Part shown: positions 31,504 to 41,987 of the stretch, piece by piece
Numbering within the stretch: position 1 is the stretch's first letter
How the letters are laid out: each line of letters begins with the position of its first letter
NCBI RefSeq assembly: GCF_040958095.1
Contig: NC_091188.1
Location: forward strand, 42,543,036 to 42,607,035
Direction of reading: 5' to 3'
Origin: Procambarus clarkii
Taxonomy: Eukaryota; Arthropoda; Malacostraca; Decapoda; Cambaridae
DNA length: 64,000 nt
Made by a program: the position numbers and the translations under genes
The notes under the pieces: model-generated
Told to the model about the DNA's origin: nothing
The model's input: the letters and a program-made list of their open reading frames with translations, nothing else
The model's database searches: none

Positions 31504-34500
31504 TATTAATAATAATAATAATAATAATAATTTTTATTTAGGCAAAGGTACATACATAAAGAGATTTTACAAAGTTTGTTGGCTTTATAGATAGAGCTAG
31601 TACATACAATGCCTAAAGCCACTATTACGCAAAGCGTTTCGGGCAGGAAAAAACACTACTGACTAAAGCTTAAAACTAATGGGTAAAAAGAAAAAAATGC
31701 GTTGAGTACAAATAAAAATAGAGGTAAAAGAGGGGGGGAACATTGTTGAAAAAACAGCACAAATACAATTATAAATTATTACAGAAAATTACATTAAAAC
31801 AGCGTTGATTTGTAAAACAAAAAAAAAAAAAAAAAAAAAAACATACATGGGTTGACAATAGAAGGGTAAGGTAGGTTACATGGAATTTATTAGGTATAGC
31901 TTCGTTTTTAACTTAAACTGGTTGAGAGAGGTACTGTCTTTAACATGGTTGGGAAGGTCATTCCACATCCTGGGCCCCTTGATTTGTAGAGCATTTCTGG
32001 TTTGATTAAGTCGTACTCTAGGAATATCAAAACTGTATTTATTTCTGGTGTGGTGCTCATGGGTTCTGTTACAACCTTCTATGAAGCTTTTGAGATCAGG
32101 ATTGGCATTACAATTTAGCGTTTTGTATATGTATAATACACATGAGTGAATGTGCAGTGACTTAATGTCTAACATATTCAGAGATTTGAGTAGGGGTACC
32201 GAGTGATGTCTGGGGCCAGAGTTGGATATTGTCCTAATAGCAGCTTTGTGTTGAGTAATTAGAGGACGTAAGTGATTTTGGGTAGTAGAGCCCCAAGCAC
32301 AAATACCATAGTTGAGATATGGATAGATAAGGGAGTAATAGAGAGTCACCAGGGCAGGGCGTGGTACATAATATCTGATCTTAGAAAGAATGCCCACAGT
32401 TTTTGAAACTTTTTTTGATATATTTAGAATGTGTCCCTGGAAATTCAGCTTGTGGTCAATGAGAATGCCAAGGAATTTGCCATCTAATTTGTTACAAATT
32501 TGGGTATTGTTTATTTTGAGATTTATTTGATTAGAGGATTTATTGCCAAACAGAATATAGAAAGTTTTGTCAATGTTAAGGGTGAGTTTGTTGGCAGTTA
32601 GCCACAGATGGACTTTATTTAGCTCAGTATTTACTGTGGCATTTAGAGCAAGGGGATCAGGACTGGAGTAAATGAAGGTTGTGTCGTCAGCAAATAGGAT
32701 TGGTTTGAGGTGTTGGGAGGCATTTGGAAGGTCATTAATGTAGATGAGAAAGAGGAGAGGGCCAAGTATGCTGCCCTGAGGAACACCAATGTTGATGGGT
32801 AGGGTGGGCGAAATTGTATTATTCACAGAAACACATTGGAGCCTGTCAGTAAGGTAGGATTTGAGGTATTGTAGGGAGTGTCCTCTGACACCATAATGAT
32901 GTAATTTAAGAAGAAGGTTTTGGTGGTTGACAGTATCGAAAGCTTTACGCAGGTCCACAAATAACCCAACAGGGAACTCATTTTTATCAAGAGCTGTATG
33001 AATTGAGTTAAGCATACTAATAAGTGCATCGTTAGTGCTTTTTTTGGGCCTGAAGCCATATTGGCAAGGGCTAAGTATATTGAGTTTGGCTAGATATGAG
33101 TAAAGCTGCTTATAGATTAGTTTTTCAAAAATTTTTGACAAGTTTGGCAGGATTGATATAGGTCTGTAGTTGTTAACATCTGTGAGATCACCACATTTGT
33201 GGACAGGCGTTACTCTCGCTTTTTTTAGAATATCTGGAAAGGTTTGGAGTTCAAGTGACTTGTTGAAGAGCAAAGCAATAGCAGGGGCTAAAGATCTGGA
33301 GGCTTTTTTGTAGATTAAAGTTGGTATCTCCTCAAGGGCACCAGACTTGGTTTTAAGGGAAAGGATTATCTCATTGACGTCAATGGAATTAATAGGCTTT
33401 AGGTACAGAGACTGGGGATAGTTCCCTGTAAGATAGTCCTTAATGTCAGTACTGGAAGATGGAATATCATTAGCAAGGGATGAACCAATGGAAGAGAAGA
33501 ACCTATTGAACTCAATAGCAGAATCAGAGGCTGAAAGCTGACCATCGTTATTAGACAGGAGAGTCGGTTTGCTATTTAAAGACTTTTTTGATCCCAATAT
33601 TTGTGAAATTGTTCTCCATGTTTGTTTAATGTTGCTCTTTATTTGGGTAAATTTATCTTCGTAGTATTTAGTTTTGGCTCGTCTAATTATCTTAGATAGC
33701 AATAATGAGTAATTCTTTGAGAATTCTTTGGAGACAATCCCTAACCTATACTTTTTCTCAAGGTCATGTTTTTTATTAATAGATTTAAGTATTCCCTTTG
33801 TAAGCCAAGGATTGTTAAGCCTTTTGGTTGTGACTTGTTTTGTAAGCATAGGACAGTGGGTATTATAAAGGCTAAGAGTTATTTGAAGAAAAGATTGAAC
33901 TGCTAGGTTCATTAGGTAGTGTTTAGTTTTTATCTTAAACTGGTTGAGAGAGGTACAGTCTTTAACATGGTTGGGAAGGTCATTCCACATTCTGGGCCCC
34001 TTGATTTGCAGAGCATTTCTAGTTTGATTAAGACGTACTCTAGGAATATCAAAACTGTATTTATTTCTGGTGTGGTGCTCATGGGTTCTGTTACAACCTA
34101 CTATGAAGCTTTTAAGATCAGGATTGGCATTATAGTTTAGCGTTTTATATATGTATAATACACATGAGAGAATGTGCAGAGACTTAATATCTAACATATT
34201 AAGAGATTTGAGTAGGGGTACCGAGTGATGTCTGGGGCCAGAGTTGGATATTGTTCTAATAGCGGCTTTGTGTTGGGTAATTAGAGGACGTAAGTGATTT
34301 TGGGTAGTAGAACCCCAAGCACAAATACCATAGTTGAGATAAGGATAGATAAGGGAGTAATAGAGAGTCACCAGGGCAGGGCGTGGTACATAATATCTGA
34401 TCTTAGAAAGAATGCCCACAGTTTTTGAAACTTTTTTAGATATATTTAGAATGTGTCCCTGGAAATTCAGCTTGTGGTCAATGAGAATGCCAAGGAATTT

Positions 34501-35142
34501 GCCATCTAATTTGTTACAAATTTGGGTATTGTTTATTTTGAGATTTATAAGACTAGAGGATTTATTGCCAAACAGAATATAGAAGGTTTTGTCAATGTTA
34601 AGGGTGAGTTTGTTGGCAGTTAGCCAAAGATGGACTTTATTTAGCTCAGTATTTACTGTGGCATTTAGAGCAAGAGGGTCAGGACTGGAGTAAATGAAGG
34701 TTGTGTCGTCAGCAAATAGAATTGGTTTGAGGTGTTGGGAGGCATTTGGAAGGTCATTAATGTAGATGAGAAAGAGGAGAGGGCCAAGTATGCTGCCCTG
34801 AGGAACACCAATGTTGATGGGTAGGGTGGGAGAAATTGTATTATTCACAGAAACATATTGGAGCCTGTCAGTAAGGTAGGACTCGAGGTATTGTAGGGAG
34901 TGTCCTCTGACTCCATAATGATGTAATTTAAGAAGAAGGTTATGGTGGTTGACAGTATCAAAAGCTTTACGCAGGTCCACAAATAACCCAACAGGGAACT
35001 CCTTTTTATCAAGAGCTGTATGAATCGAGTTAAGCATACTAATAAGTGCATCGTTAGTGCTTTTTTTGGGTCTGAAGCCATATTGGCAAGGGCTAAGTAT
35101 ATTGAGTTTGGCTAGATATGAGTAAAGCTGCTTGTATATAAG
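31504..35142 (-). mobile_element. Two LINE-A copies joined head to tail
   Basis: On the minus strand, copy one (35142 to about 33905) starts in mid-RT and ends just before the ORF2 stop. Copy two (about 33905 to 31504) starts upstream of RT (LTKQVTTKRLNNPWLTKG) and runs to a full 3' UTR with (aat)n tail at 31504-31530. The two are very similar in sequence. The arrangement could come from two insertions, a tandem duplication or unequal crossing-over. Confidence 0.75.
31876..35037 (-). CDS. Chimeric LINE-A ORF, 1053 codons: partial RT fused to complete RT
   Basis: Residues 1 to about 377 are RT from the catalytic D (LFVDLRKAFDTVNHH) through FADDTTFIYSS to the C-terminus, ending KTKHYLMNL. Without a stop the frame continues as AVQSFLQITLSLYNTH into a second copy: pre-RT region, full RT (FADDTTFIYSS again) and the normal C-terminus ending LYLINSM. 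The frame continues upstream of the first ATG to about 35130. Loss of the first copy's stop at the junction near 33905 made the fusion. Whether it is expressed is unknown; a lone RT without endonuclease would not be autonomous. Confidence 0.8.
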   Translation of the reverse strand: MLNSIHTALDKKEFPVGLFVDLRKAFDTVNHHNLLLKLHHYGVRGHSLQYLESYLTDRLQYVSVNNTISPTLPINIGVPQGSILGPLLFLIYINDLPNASQHLKPILFADDTTFIYSSPDPLALNATVNTELNKVHLWLTANKLTLNIDKTFYILFGNKSSSLINLKINNTQICNKLDGKFLGILIDHKLNFQGHILNISKKVSKTVGILSKIRYYVPRPALVTLYYSLIYPYLNYGICAWGSTTQNHLRPLITQHKAAIRTISNSGPRHHSVPLLKSLNMLDIKSLHILSCVLYIYKTLNYNANPDLKSFIVGCNRTHEHHTRNKYSFDIPRVRLNQTRNALQIKGPRMWNDLPNHVKDCTSLNQFKIKTKHYLMNLAVQSFLQITLSLYNTHCPMLTKQVTTKRLNNPWLTKGILKSINKKHDLEKKYRLGIVSKEFSKNYSLLLSKIIRRAKTKYYEDKFTQIKSNIKQTWRTISQILGSKKSLNSKPTLLSNNDGQLSASDSAIEFNRFFSSIGSSLANDIPSSSTDIKDYLTGNYPQSLYLKPINSIDVNEIILSLKTKSGALEEIPTLIYKKASRSLAPAIALLFNKSLELQTFPDILKKARVTPVHKCGDLTDVNNYRPISILPNLSKIFEKLIYKQLYSYLAKLNILSPCQYGFRPKKSTNDALISMLNSIHTALDKNEFPVGLFVDLRKAFDTVNHQNLLLKLHHYGVRGHSLQYLKSYLTDRLQCVSVNNTISPTLPINIGVPQGSILGPLLFLIYINDLPNASQHLKPILFADDTTFIYSSPDPLALNATVNTELNKVHLWLTANKLTLNIDKTFYILFGNKSSNQINLKINNTQICNKLDGKFLGILIDHKLNFQGHILNISKKVSKTVGILSKIRYYVPRPALVTLYYSLIYPYLNYGICAWGSTTQNHLRPLITQHKAAIRTISNSGPRHHSVPLLKSLNMLDIKSLHIHSCVLYIYKTLNCNANPDLKSFIEGCNRTHEHHTRNKYSFDIPRVRLNQTRNALQIKGPRMWNDLPNHVKDSTSLNQFKLKTKLYLINSM

Positions 35143-35149
35143 TTCTCTA

Positions 35150-35285
35150 ACTTAAACAGACCACTTGCAAATAAATGTATTGAATGGAACCTTATGCACC
35201 TCCCAATTTAAATTATCCTCTTGTTTTTAAAAATCAATGATCAGCGCATTGAAAACTGCAGGCAATACAAATATCGCGGCGTTAA
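35150..35285 (+). pseudogene. Old I-like LINE fragment (RT)
   Basis: The plus strand reads INDQRIENCRQYKYRGVNIN, which parallels the YKYLGMYV region of the intact I-like LINE. It appears to continue from the YVDD piece at 30545-30605 across the LINE-A insertions. Confidence 0.45.
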
Positions 35286-35289
35286 TATT

Positions 35290-35582
35290 AATAGTAATTT
35301 TAATGTAATTTTAATATTAATGTAATTTTCTGTAATAATTTGTAATTGTATTTGTGCTGTTTTTTCAACAATGTTCCCCCCTCTTTTACCTCTATTTTTA
35401 TTTGTACTCAACGCATTTTTTTCTTTTTACCCATTAGTTTTAAGCTTTAGTCAGTAGTGTTTTTTCCTGCCCGAAACGCTTTGCGTAATAGTGGCTTTAG
35501 GCTTTGTATGTACTAGCTCTTATCTATAAAGCCAACAAACTTTGTAAAATCTCTTTATGTATGTACCTTTGCCTAAATAAAA

Positions 35583-35614
<32 letters not shown>

Positions 35615-35630
35615 CATTATTATTAATAGT
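35290..35630 (+). repeat. LINE-A 3' end with (ATT)n tail
   Basis: Nearly identical to 47815-48118: aacaatgttcccccctcttt, cccgaaacgctttgcgtaat, tgtacctttgcctaaataaa, then (att)n. Confidence 0.8.
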
Positions 35631-35640
35631 GAAATTGTAA

Positions 35641-35848
35641 GGGTCTCCGTAGTATAGTCGGGTTCGTTCTCGAAGCACAATCGAAAATTCTGGGTTTGAA
35701 TCCCGGGCAGGACAGAAATGGTTGGGCACATTTCCTTTTACCTGATGGCTCTGTTCACCCAACAGTGAGTAGGTACTCAGGAGTAGTCAGCTTGTTGTGG
35801 GGTTGCATCCCGGGCGAGGTCAGTAATTCGGCCTTCCGTTGGGGGAAG
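35641..35848 (+). repeat. tRNA-derived SINE (SINE-D type)
   Basis: The head ggtctccgtagtatagtcgg and tctgggtttgaatcccgggc gives A- and B-box-like motifs (Asp/Glu-like layout). The body is gttgggcacatttccttt, gtgagtaggtactcaggagt. A related degraded head is at 60095-60200 (gttgggcacatatcctttc). Confidence 0.6.
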
Positions 35849-35869
35849 GGGGGGGGGGTGGCTATAAAA

Positions 35870-37120
35870 GTAAAAACGTGTATGAACACACTCTGGCTTC
35901 CTGTCCCCAACACAATGAATTATTAAGTGAACTACACCTTAAGGTTAAACAAAGCCTAAGTCCACTTAAAACACTTGCTGGAAAGCAACTTGGTATAAAT
36001 GTCAAATACTGTCTTCTAGAATATTTGCCATAATGTTCATCAGTGGACTACCAGGCCCTGCACCTTATTAGTCTCCCTAGTAATAGGCTTAAAACTTTAC
36101 ATCAAATTCAAAATGAAGCCACGAGGATAATTCTTGGAGCCCCAAGATTCATCAACATGAGGGAGGAGCTGAAACTCCCAACCATATGTGAGAGAATTGA
36201 CCAGCTCAGTACTACCTTCTGTGTGAGGCTGATGAGAGGTCCAACATCACCCTTAGGGTGATGAGACGTCCAACATCACCATTAGGGTGATGAGACGTCC
36301 AACATCACCCTTAGGGTGATGAGAGGTCCAACATCACCCTTAGGGTGATGAGAGGTCCAACATCACCCTTAGGGTGATGAGACGTCCAACATCACCCTTA
36401 GGGTGATGAGACGTCCAACATCACCCTTAGGGTGATGAGAGGTCCAACATCACCCTTAGGGTGATGAGAGGTCCAACATCACCCTTAGGGTGATGAGACG
36501 TCCAACATCACCCTTAGGCTGATGAGAGGTCCAACATACCCTTAGGGTGATGAGAGGTCCAACATCACCCTTAGGGTGATGAGACGTCCAACATCACCCT
36601 TAGGCTGATGAGAGGTCCAACATCACCCTTAGGGTGATGAGACGTCCAACATCACCCTTAGGGTGATGAGAGGTCCAACATCACCCTTAGGGTGATGAGA
36701 CGTCCAACATCACCCTTAGGGTGATGAGACGTCCAACATCACCCTTAGGGTGATGAGACGTCCAACATCACCCTTAGGGTGATGAGACGTCCAACATCAC
36801 CCTTAGGGTGATGAGACGTCCAACATCACCCTTAGGGTGATGAGAGGTCCAACATCACCCTTAGGGTGATGAGACGTCCAACATCACCCTTAGGGTGATG
36901 AGAGGTCCAACATCACCCTTAGGGTGATGAGACGTCCAACATCACCCTTAGGCTGATGAGAGGTCCAACATCACCCTTAGGCTGATGAGAGGTCCAACAT
37001 CACCCTTACTACTTAGAGAAACACTGACTAGTGTTATATGTAGGCGGGAGAGTGTTGCCAACGGCCCAGCATGCAACCTATAATGCAACCTATAACTTGG
37101 CTACAATGACTTAATAACAT
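35870..37120 (+). pseudogene. Old I-like LINE remnant hosting a minisatellite
   Basis: Bases 36043-36245 encode RLKTLHQIQNEATRIILGAPR and CVRLMRG, matching KIELIQNEAMRIILGCQR and SIRFMRR of the 1213-codon I-like LINE. After the tandem array the coding-like sequence resumes at 37012 (TACTTAGAGAAACACTGACT, then RRESVANGPACN). It has frame breaks throughout. Bases 37120-37440 show nothing recognisable. Confidence 0.55.
36227..37012 (+). repeat. Minisatellite, 29-bp unit, about 27 copies, each with a palindrome
   Basis: The unit is gatgagacgtccaacatcac followed by ccttagggt. Each unit contains catcaccc-tta-gggtgatg, an 8-bp inverted repeat with a 3-base loop. Variants are gaggtcc/gacgtcc and ggctgatg/gggtgatg. 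The first unit overlaps the LINE codons for RLMRGPTSPL, so the founder unit appears to be LINE coding sequence. Confidence 0.93.
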
Positions 37121-37447
37121 TAATTTATATGCTTATATCCGGTAACTAAATAGAACATGGTCTGAAGAACGCGGAATCCTTATTAACTATTGGTACAAGT
37201 AAGGCAAACGTTTAACATAATTTTTTAAGTAGAATCGGGGCTTAAAGAGTAGCATATAGTGGCCTAACACATGACATAAATAATGTGGCAAATCCCAGAC
37301 ATAATGTGAAATGGTAAATTACTAGTAGCTGTAGAATACACCTATAGGACAAATTTAACAATACTCTTACAAGTGAGAGTAAGTAGCTGCGGACAGCGTA
37401 ATACTTAGGGGCCGGCGCTGCACCCCCACTCGCAGAGCCAGCTGGCC

Positions 37448-37474
37448 GGACCCCCCCCCCCCCCCCCCCCCCCC
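37448..37474. repeat. Poly-C tract
   Basis: Run of about 25 C residues flanked by GC-rich DNA; length is probably unreliable. Confidence 0.9.
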
Positions 37475-37790
37475 GAAGGGCGAGTGCCCGCTGGCCGCGG
37501 AATTGGTTTGGATTGATGTCCAAAGAGCTTGGGAAGGATGATGTGAGGAAAAAAGATGGGGCGATGAAATTCTTGGAAGAGGATTTGGATGTGGAGAGAG
37601 GAGGCTTGAAATTTCGGTGGCCCGTCCACCTTGGATTGGAGATGTTTTTTCCAGCAAAGCCTGTAGCTTAAGTTCTTCTTGGGCGGCAGGAGGCTAGTGG
37701 TGGGGTAGGGTGATGTCGTCCTGGTTCACTTGAGGTGGTCTGTCTGGCTTGGAGGAGGCGTCGTCCTTATTGAGGTGGTGAGAGGAAAGT

Positions 37791-39280
37791 TCACTGTTGC
37801 TTGTTGTTATCTTGACCACGAGGTATTCGCATGTACTTCCCAAATGACATCGGCGTTATTGGTGTTCCTGTCGGGTCTTCATCTTCTTCCAGGAAGGTCA
37901 CTTGTTCCCTCTTGAAGTCGTATTTAGGGTCGACGTATTCACTCTCCAGAGCGCAGAGGTCAACATAATGTTCCACGGTCTCGTGGTGGACAAACACAGG
38001 GTAAGGAAAGCAGGTCTTGAGCTGGTTGATGATCCTGTTGCATTCTAAGGCAATGACCATTCTTGTGCTTCGATTGCTGTTGAAAGTGCCATCGTGAATG
38101 AGGTAAATCCATAGTAGGGCTTTTTCTTGCTTGATTTGCTTGGGTTTAGGTCGAAGTCTGGGGCCTCATATGTGACGGTCTCAGCCGAGGTAGATGGAAA
38201 CAATGGTGATTCTAGGAACTTGGTTGGTTGGCCTGGTGTGGACGTCTGTGTAGCAGGAGCAGAAGCGTTGGGAAGCACTGGCAATAATGTAGCTTGGATA
38301 TCGAAGCTTGCCGGCTGATTGGTTGTTGGGTTGGCAGTCACTGTTTATTTATTTCATCTAGTCGTACGTGGCAGTCCATGGAGACGGCGATGTGATCTCC
38401 GCAATTGAGGCACCGTTTGTTGGGTGGCCTTGACTGTAGCAGCAGTCAGAGCCGTGTTTTCTGGTGTTGATGGTACCAGGATCCTGGGTGGCGGTGTAGA
38501 CACTCGTGTGGCTGACGAATATGGTTCGTTCAGCCAAGTAGCGACGGTTAGGAGTGATGATCAGGTTGTAGTTTCGTAGTGCGTCCTGGTGTTCTGGTGC
38601 AAACAGTTGCTCCAGAGCTTGCGCGCTTGAATAGAGAAGTACAGCGCCGTCAGCATCGTCACGGATGTCCAACGGGGCTGCATTCGTGATGTCGACGATT
38701 TTCCTTAGAAATTGGGGTCCGGTGTAGTATGTTTCTTCACGAAACCGGACCTTTATGCGGTAAATCATGGCTCTAATCGTTGCTGCCCAATGTTTACCCA
38801 CCCGGCAGTGCTGGGTGCAGAGAGCCTGATCGAGGGTTTCGGTCGTCTGCTTTATTTTGTTTATTTTCATGCCTTTTATCTGGCCGCTGAATGTTTTCAA
38901 TGTGGAAGCGTGATGACATCTTGCCTGACATATGAGTGAAAACGTCACGCCTCCATCGTCCGACGGCCTTAATTGTTTCCTGCACATGCCCGTTAATGTG
39001 ACAGCTGCATGGCCCGTCCAATCCGTAAAGAATGTGGGGCGTAGTCATTGTGAGGGCGCAGGCCGCGTAAGGGGCATCAGCGTGTAGGGCATTGACTTCT
39101 CATCTGACGTTGGGGGCCGTGCCACCAGGAATGGCGTAGCCGCAAGTTCTGCGTCGCGGGGTATCATGGAGTTTTTCCTTGTCTGCGTCCACGTCCGTGC
39201 CCGTACACCCGTTACCTCTGCCATTAAAAAAACAGTCAGGAATTTCCAGTACTGAAAAAAGGTACAGAGTCGGGCGTACA
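37791..39280 (-). pseudogene. Gag-like ORF1 of a retroelement, frameshifted
   Basis: Minus-strand frames 39281-39045, 38987-38358, 38341-38045 and 38060-37791 follow one another with overlaps, as expected for one gene with several indels. The middle part has YRIKVRFREETYYTGPQFLR and ERTIFVSHTSVYTA. In an alternative frame at about 38420-38340 there is a zinc-knuckle-like CLNCGDHIAVSMDC. That order suits a LINE ORF1/gag. The downstream part is Ser/Thr/Pro-rich, then ends VDPKYDFKREQVTF...MRIPRG. No RT follows on this strand nearby. The function of individual parts is not recognised. Confidence 0.4.
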
Positions 39281-39611
39281 TGGCTGGTAAATGCTGCTAG
39301 GTAAGCAGCATCCTGGAAGTGACCAATGGAGCCCCGTCTGGTGCATGTGTATACAATGCGGGCGTCTTGATGTCTGCGTGTTGTGGGCGTATTACCTCGT
39401 GCATGCCTCGCGTGCTATGCCCCGCCACGCCAGGACATCCTCGTGTCGCCGTTATCGCTGTATCCCGCCCTTGCAGAGACTAGCCCAGTGAGGTTGACCC
39501 CAGGGCGGGTGAGTAGGACCTGCGTGTGCCAATCCGTGCCGTCCGTCGGGAGTGTTCATCGTGCGCGATCCTATGTTCTCCGTCCATGAGGTGTTCCCCG
39601 ATGGTCTGTAG

Positions 39612-40160
39612 TCGATGATTGATTGATGAAGATTAAGCCACCCAAGAGGTGGCACGGGCATGAATAGCCCGTAAGTGGTGGCCCTTTCGAGCCATTACCA
39701 GTATCAAAAGATGACACTGGAGATCTGTGGAGGCGCAACTGCACCCTGCGTGACGGGAGATGTCTCCCTTGTGAGTGTGTTAAGATGAAGATGAAGCCAC
39801 CCAAAAGATGGCACGGGCATAAATAGCCCGTAAGTGGTGGCCATTTTAAGCCATTACCAGTATCAGGAGCTGATACTGTAGATCTGTGGAGGTGCGAATG
39901 CACCCTGCATGACGGGAGATGTCTCCCTTGTGAATGTGTTAAGATGAAGATGAAGCCACCCAAAAGGTGGCACAGGCATGAATAGCTCGTAAGTGGTGGC
40001 CATTTTAAGCCATTACCAGTATCAAGAGCTGATACTGGAGATCTGTGGAGGTACGAATGCACCCTGCATGACGGGAGATGTCTCCCTTGTGAATGTGTTA
40101 AGATGAAGATGAAGCCACCCAAAAGGTGGCACAGGCATGAATAGCTCGTAGAAAATTTTT
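39612..40160 (-). repeat. Tandem repeat, 159-bp unit, about 3.3 copies, ending in (ATCA)n
   Basis: Units start near 39626, 39784, 39943 and 40102 (gatgaagatgaagccaccca). Each contains a small hairpin (cgggcatgaatagcccg) and the phrase tgacgggagatgtctccctt. On the minus strand the array ends with atcaatcaatcat at about 39612. A solitary copy of the last 75 bases, with the same end, is at 41130-41206, so this is a mobile family rather than a local duplication only. Confidence 0.8.
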
Positions 40161-40214
40161 TTCTAAGACTTGTATAGCGGAGCGAGGCTGGAACAAGAAA
40201 GAACGCATGACCCC

Positions 40215-40232
40215 TCCTCTCTGCTATATATA
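40215..40232 (-). promoter_or_regulatory. TATA-box-like sequence upstream of the 159-bp units
   Basis: The plus strand reads ctctgctatatataggcc; on the minus strand this is ggcctatatatagcag in a GC-rich flank, about 55 bases before the first tandem unit. It could be a promoter of the retroelement whose units follow. It is a short motif and may be chance. Confidence 0.25.
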
Positions 40233-40351
40233 GGCCCCCTGCGGCGCTCCGCGCGCTGCGGATCGCGCTGTGCAACTGTCTTCTCCTCCATCAGAAATTC
40301 CTCCGCATTCCTACATAATGCAGCGGTTATTTCCCTTACAAAGAAAAAAGT

Positions 40352-41821
40352 ATGTATGAGATAGGAGAGCTGAAGGCAACATATGATTGTACAATTAGAA
40401 AATTACCTACAGAGAACACACTACATGTATATTGTGATGGGTCAGTAGCTAGGACTGGAAAGGCAGAATGTGGAGTCTTTACACTACACTACAGAATTTG
40501 TTCATGTGGAGTCTTGATCAGGGAGTACACTGTCATCGGCACTGTAGATACTGTTACTGGCCGCCGCTTAACTGACAATGTCTCTTCAACGCAGGCTGAA
40601 CTGCAAGGTGTATTAGCAGGATTACAGGAAGTAGTCAAATGTGGTCAAAATGCTTGCTTCTTTATTGACAGTAAAGGAGCGTTAGTCTTTAAATAGCAGA
40701 CGCCCAGTATACCAGAATATTGTGACAGAGTGTAGAGAGAATGTTAAGAAATTAGAAATTGAAATTGAAATAAGTTTATTGAGGTAAAATACACACAAAG
40801 GGATGAGGTAGCTCAAGCTATTCTCACCCCGTTCAGTACATCGTGTTAATACATACATATACACACATCACAAACAATAAACATATTACCAAACATTCTG
40901 AGAGATAAACATATACATTTCTTCCTTTACACAAGTAGTATGGTATCAGACGTACACAAATACTTTTATGACCTAGGCATACTGTATACACAATTTGCAA
41001 GAGACATGCAGATAATTCGACAAAAAATTACAGTTTTGGTGCAAAATTCTTATATCTCTCAAGAATATCATCAACCTTTCCGATGAAGAAATTAGAAAAA
41101 ACTGGGTATAAAGTAAGCTTCATGTGAGATCCCTTCTTTACGGGCTATTCATGCCCGTGCCACCTCTTGGGTGGCTTAATCTTTATCAATCAATCAGATT
41201 CCTTCACATGTGGGAATACTGTTGAATGAGGTAGTTGATGACATAGCGAAGAGAGCCACGGAAAAAAACTCTTGTTGATGTTGTTTGTCAGATAACTTTG
41301 AAACAAATAAAAACAAGAATCAAGATATGGCGTCCAACAGCCTGGTTGATCACTCCAGCAACCAGGAGGCCTGGTCGACGACCGGGCCGCGGGGACGCTA
41401 AGCCCCGGAAGCACCTCAAGGTAACCTCCAGGTAAGGATACAAGAGGAGGATGGAAAGGTTAAGAGAATGGCAATGATGGACAGCAGTAAGACACTTAAG
41501 AACTATTCAGTAATAAATACAAATTCGTCCTTTACTTATGGTAGTATGGTAGAGGAAAGTCTGCTTAGAAGGATTCAATTTATATGTGATTAAGATTAGG
41601 ATACAAATATATCTAGCAATACGGTGTTGATCTCAGTGAAAAAGATACAAATTATGTAGTATGCCGCACGCCCACACCTTAGAACATTAGAGTGTCAACT
41701 TATTAATAACTATAGAAATAAGGAAATAAGTACTGTATCACATCAAATTGTTTGGATGTGTGATAATGGTATGATAGACAGAATACTTAGGAGCTACAAG
41801 AATTTTGCCCCAAGAGTGTAA
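40352..41821 (+). pseudogene. I-like LINE 3' part (RNase H and C-terminus), with three insertions
   Basis: RNase H motifs are visible: HVYCDGSVA, SSTQAELQGVLAG, FIDSKGAL, then after the inserts IPSHVG, and a C-terminus ending MCDNGMIDRILRSYKNFAPRV, close to the intact copy's end (MCHNGKVDDILERYKNFAPRL). Insertions: a 5'-truncated tail of the same family in reverse (about 40740-41090), a 159-bp-family tail (about 41130-41206) and a SINE-B tail (about 41335-41430). Removing them restores reading from KKLEKTGYKVSFM into IPSHVGILLNEV. Confidence 0.7.
40740..41092 (-). repeat. I-like LINE 3' tail inserted in a relative
   Basis: It starts aattgaaattgaaataagtt and carries aggtaaaatacacacaaagg, as at 42557-42850. 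The flanking aagaaattagaaa occurs at both edges (about 40746 and 41086), a likely target duplication. Confidence 0.75.
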
Positions 41822-41987
41822 CATTTATATGCTGTACTTACTATATTAACCTGCAATGTTAAATGGGATTCTTGTATTGTGATTTGTGGATTTGTATTCA
41901 CTGAATTTTCACTGAAAAAAACATGACCTTGAGAAAAAGTATAGGTTAGGGATTGTCTCCAAAGAATTCTCAAAGAATTACTCATTA

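Noticed and set aside
36227..37012. Regular repeats with palindromes resembling a CRISPR array
   Set aside because: Units are contiguous with no unique spacers, and the genome is eukaryotic.
37367..37657. Gly-rich minus-strand frames
   Set aside because: Generated by the poly-C tract and its GC-rich flanks; no homology or splice context recognised.
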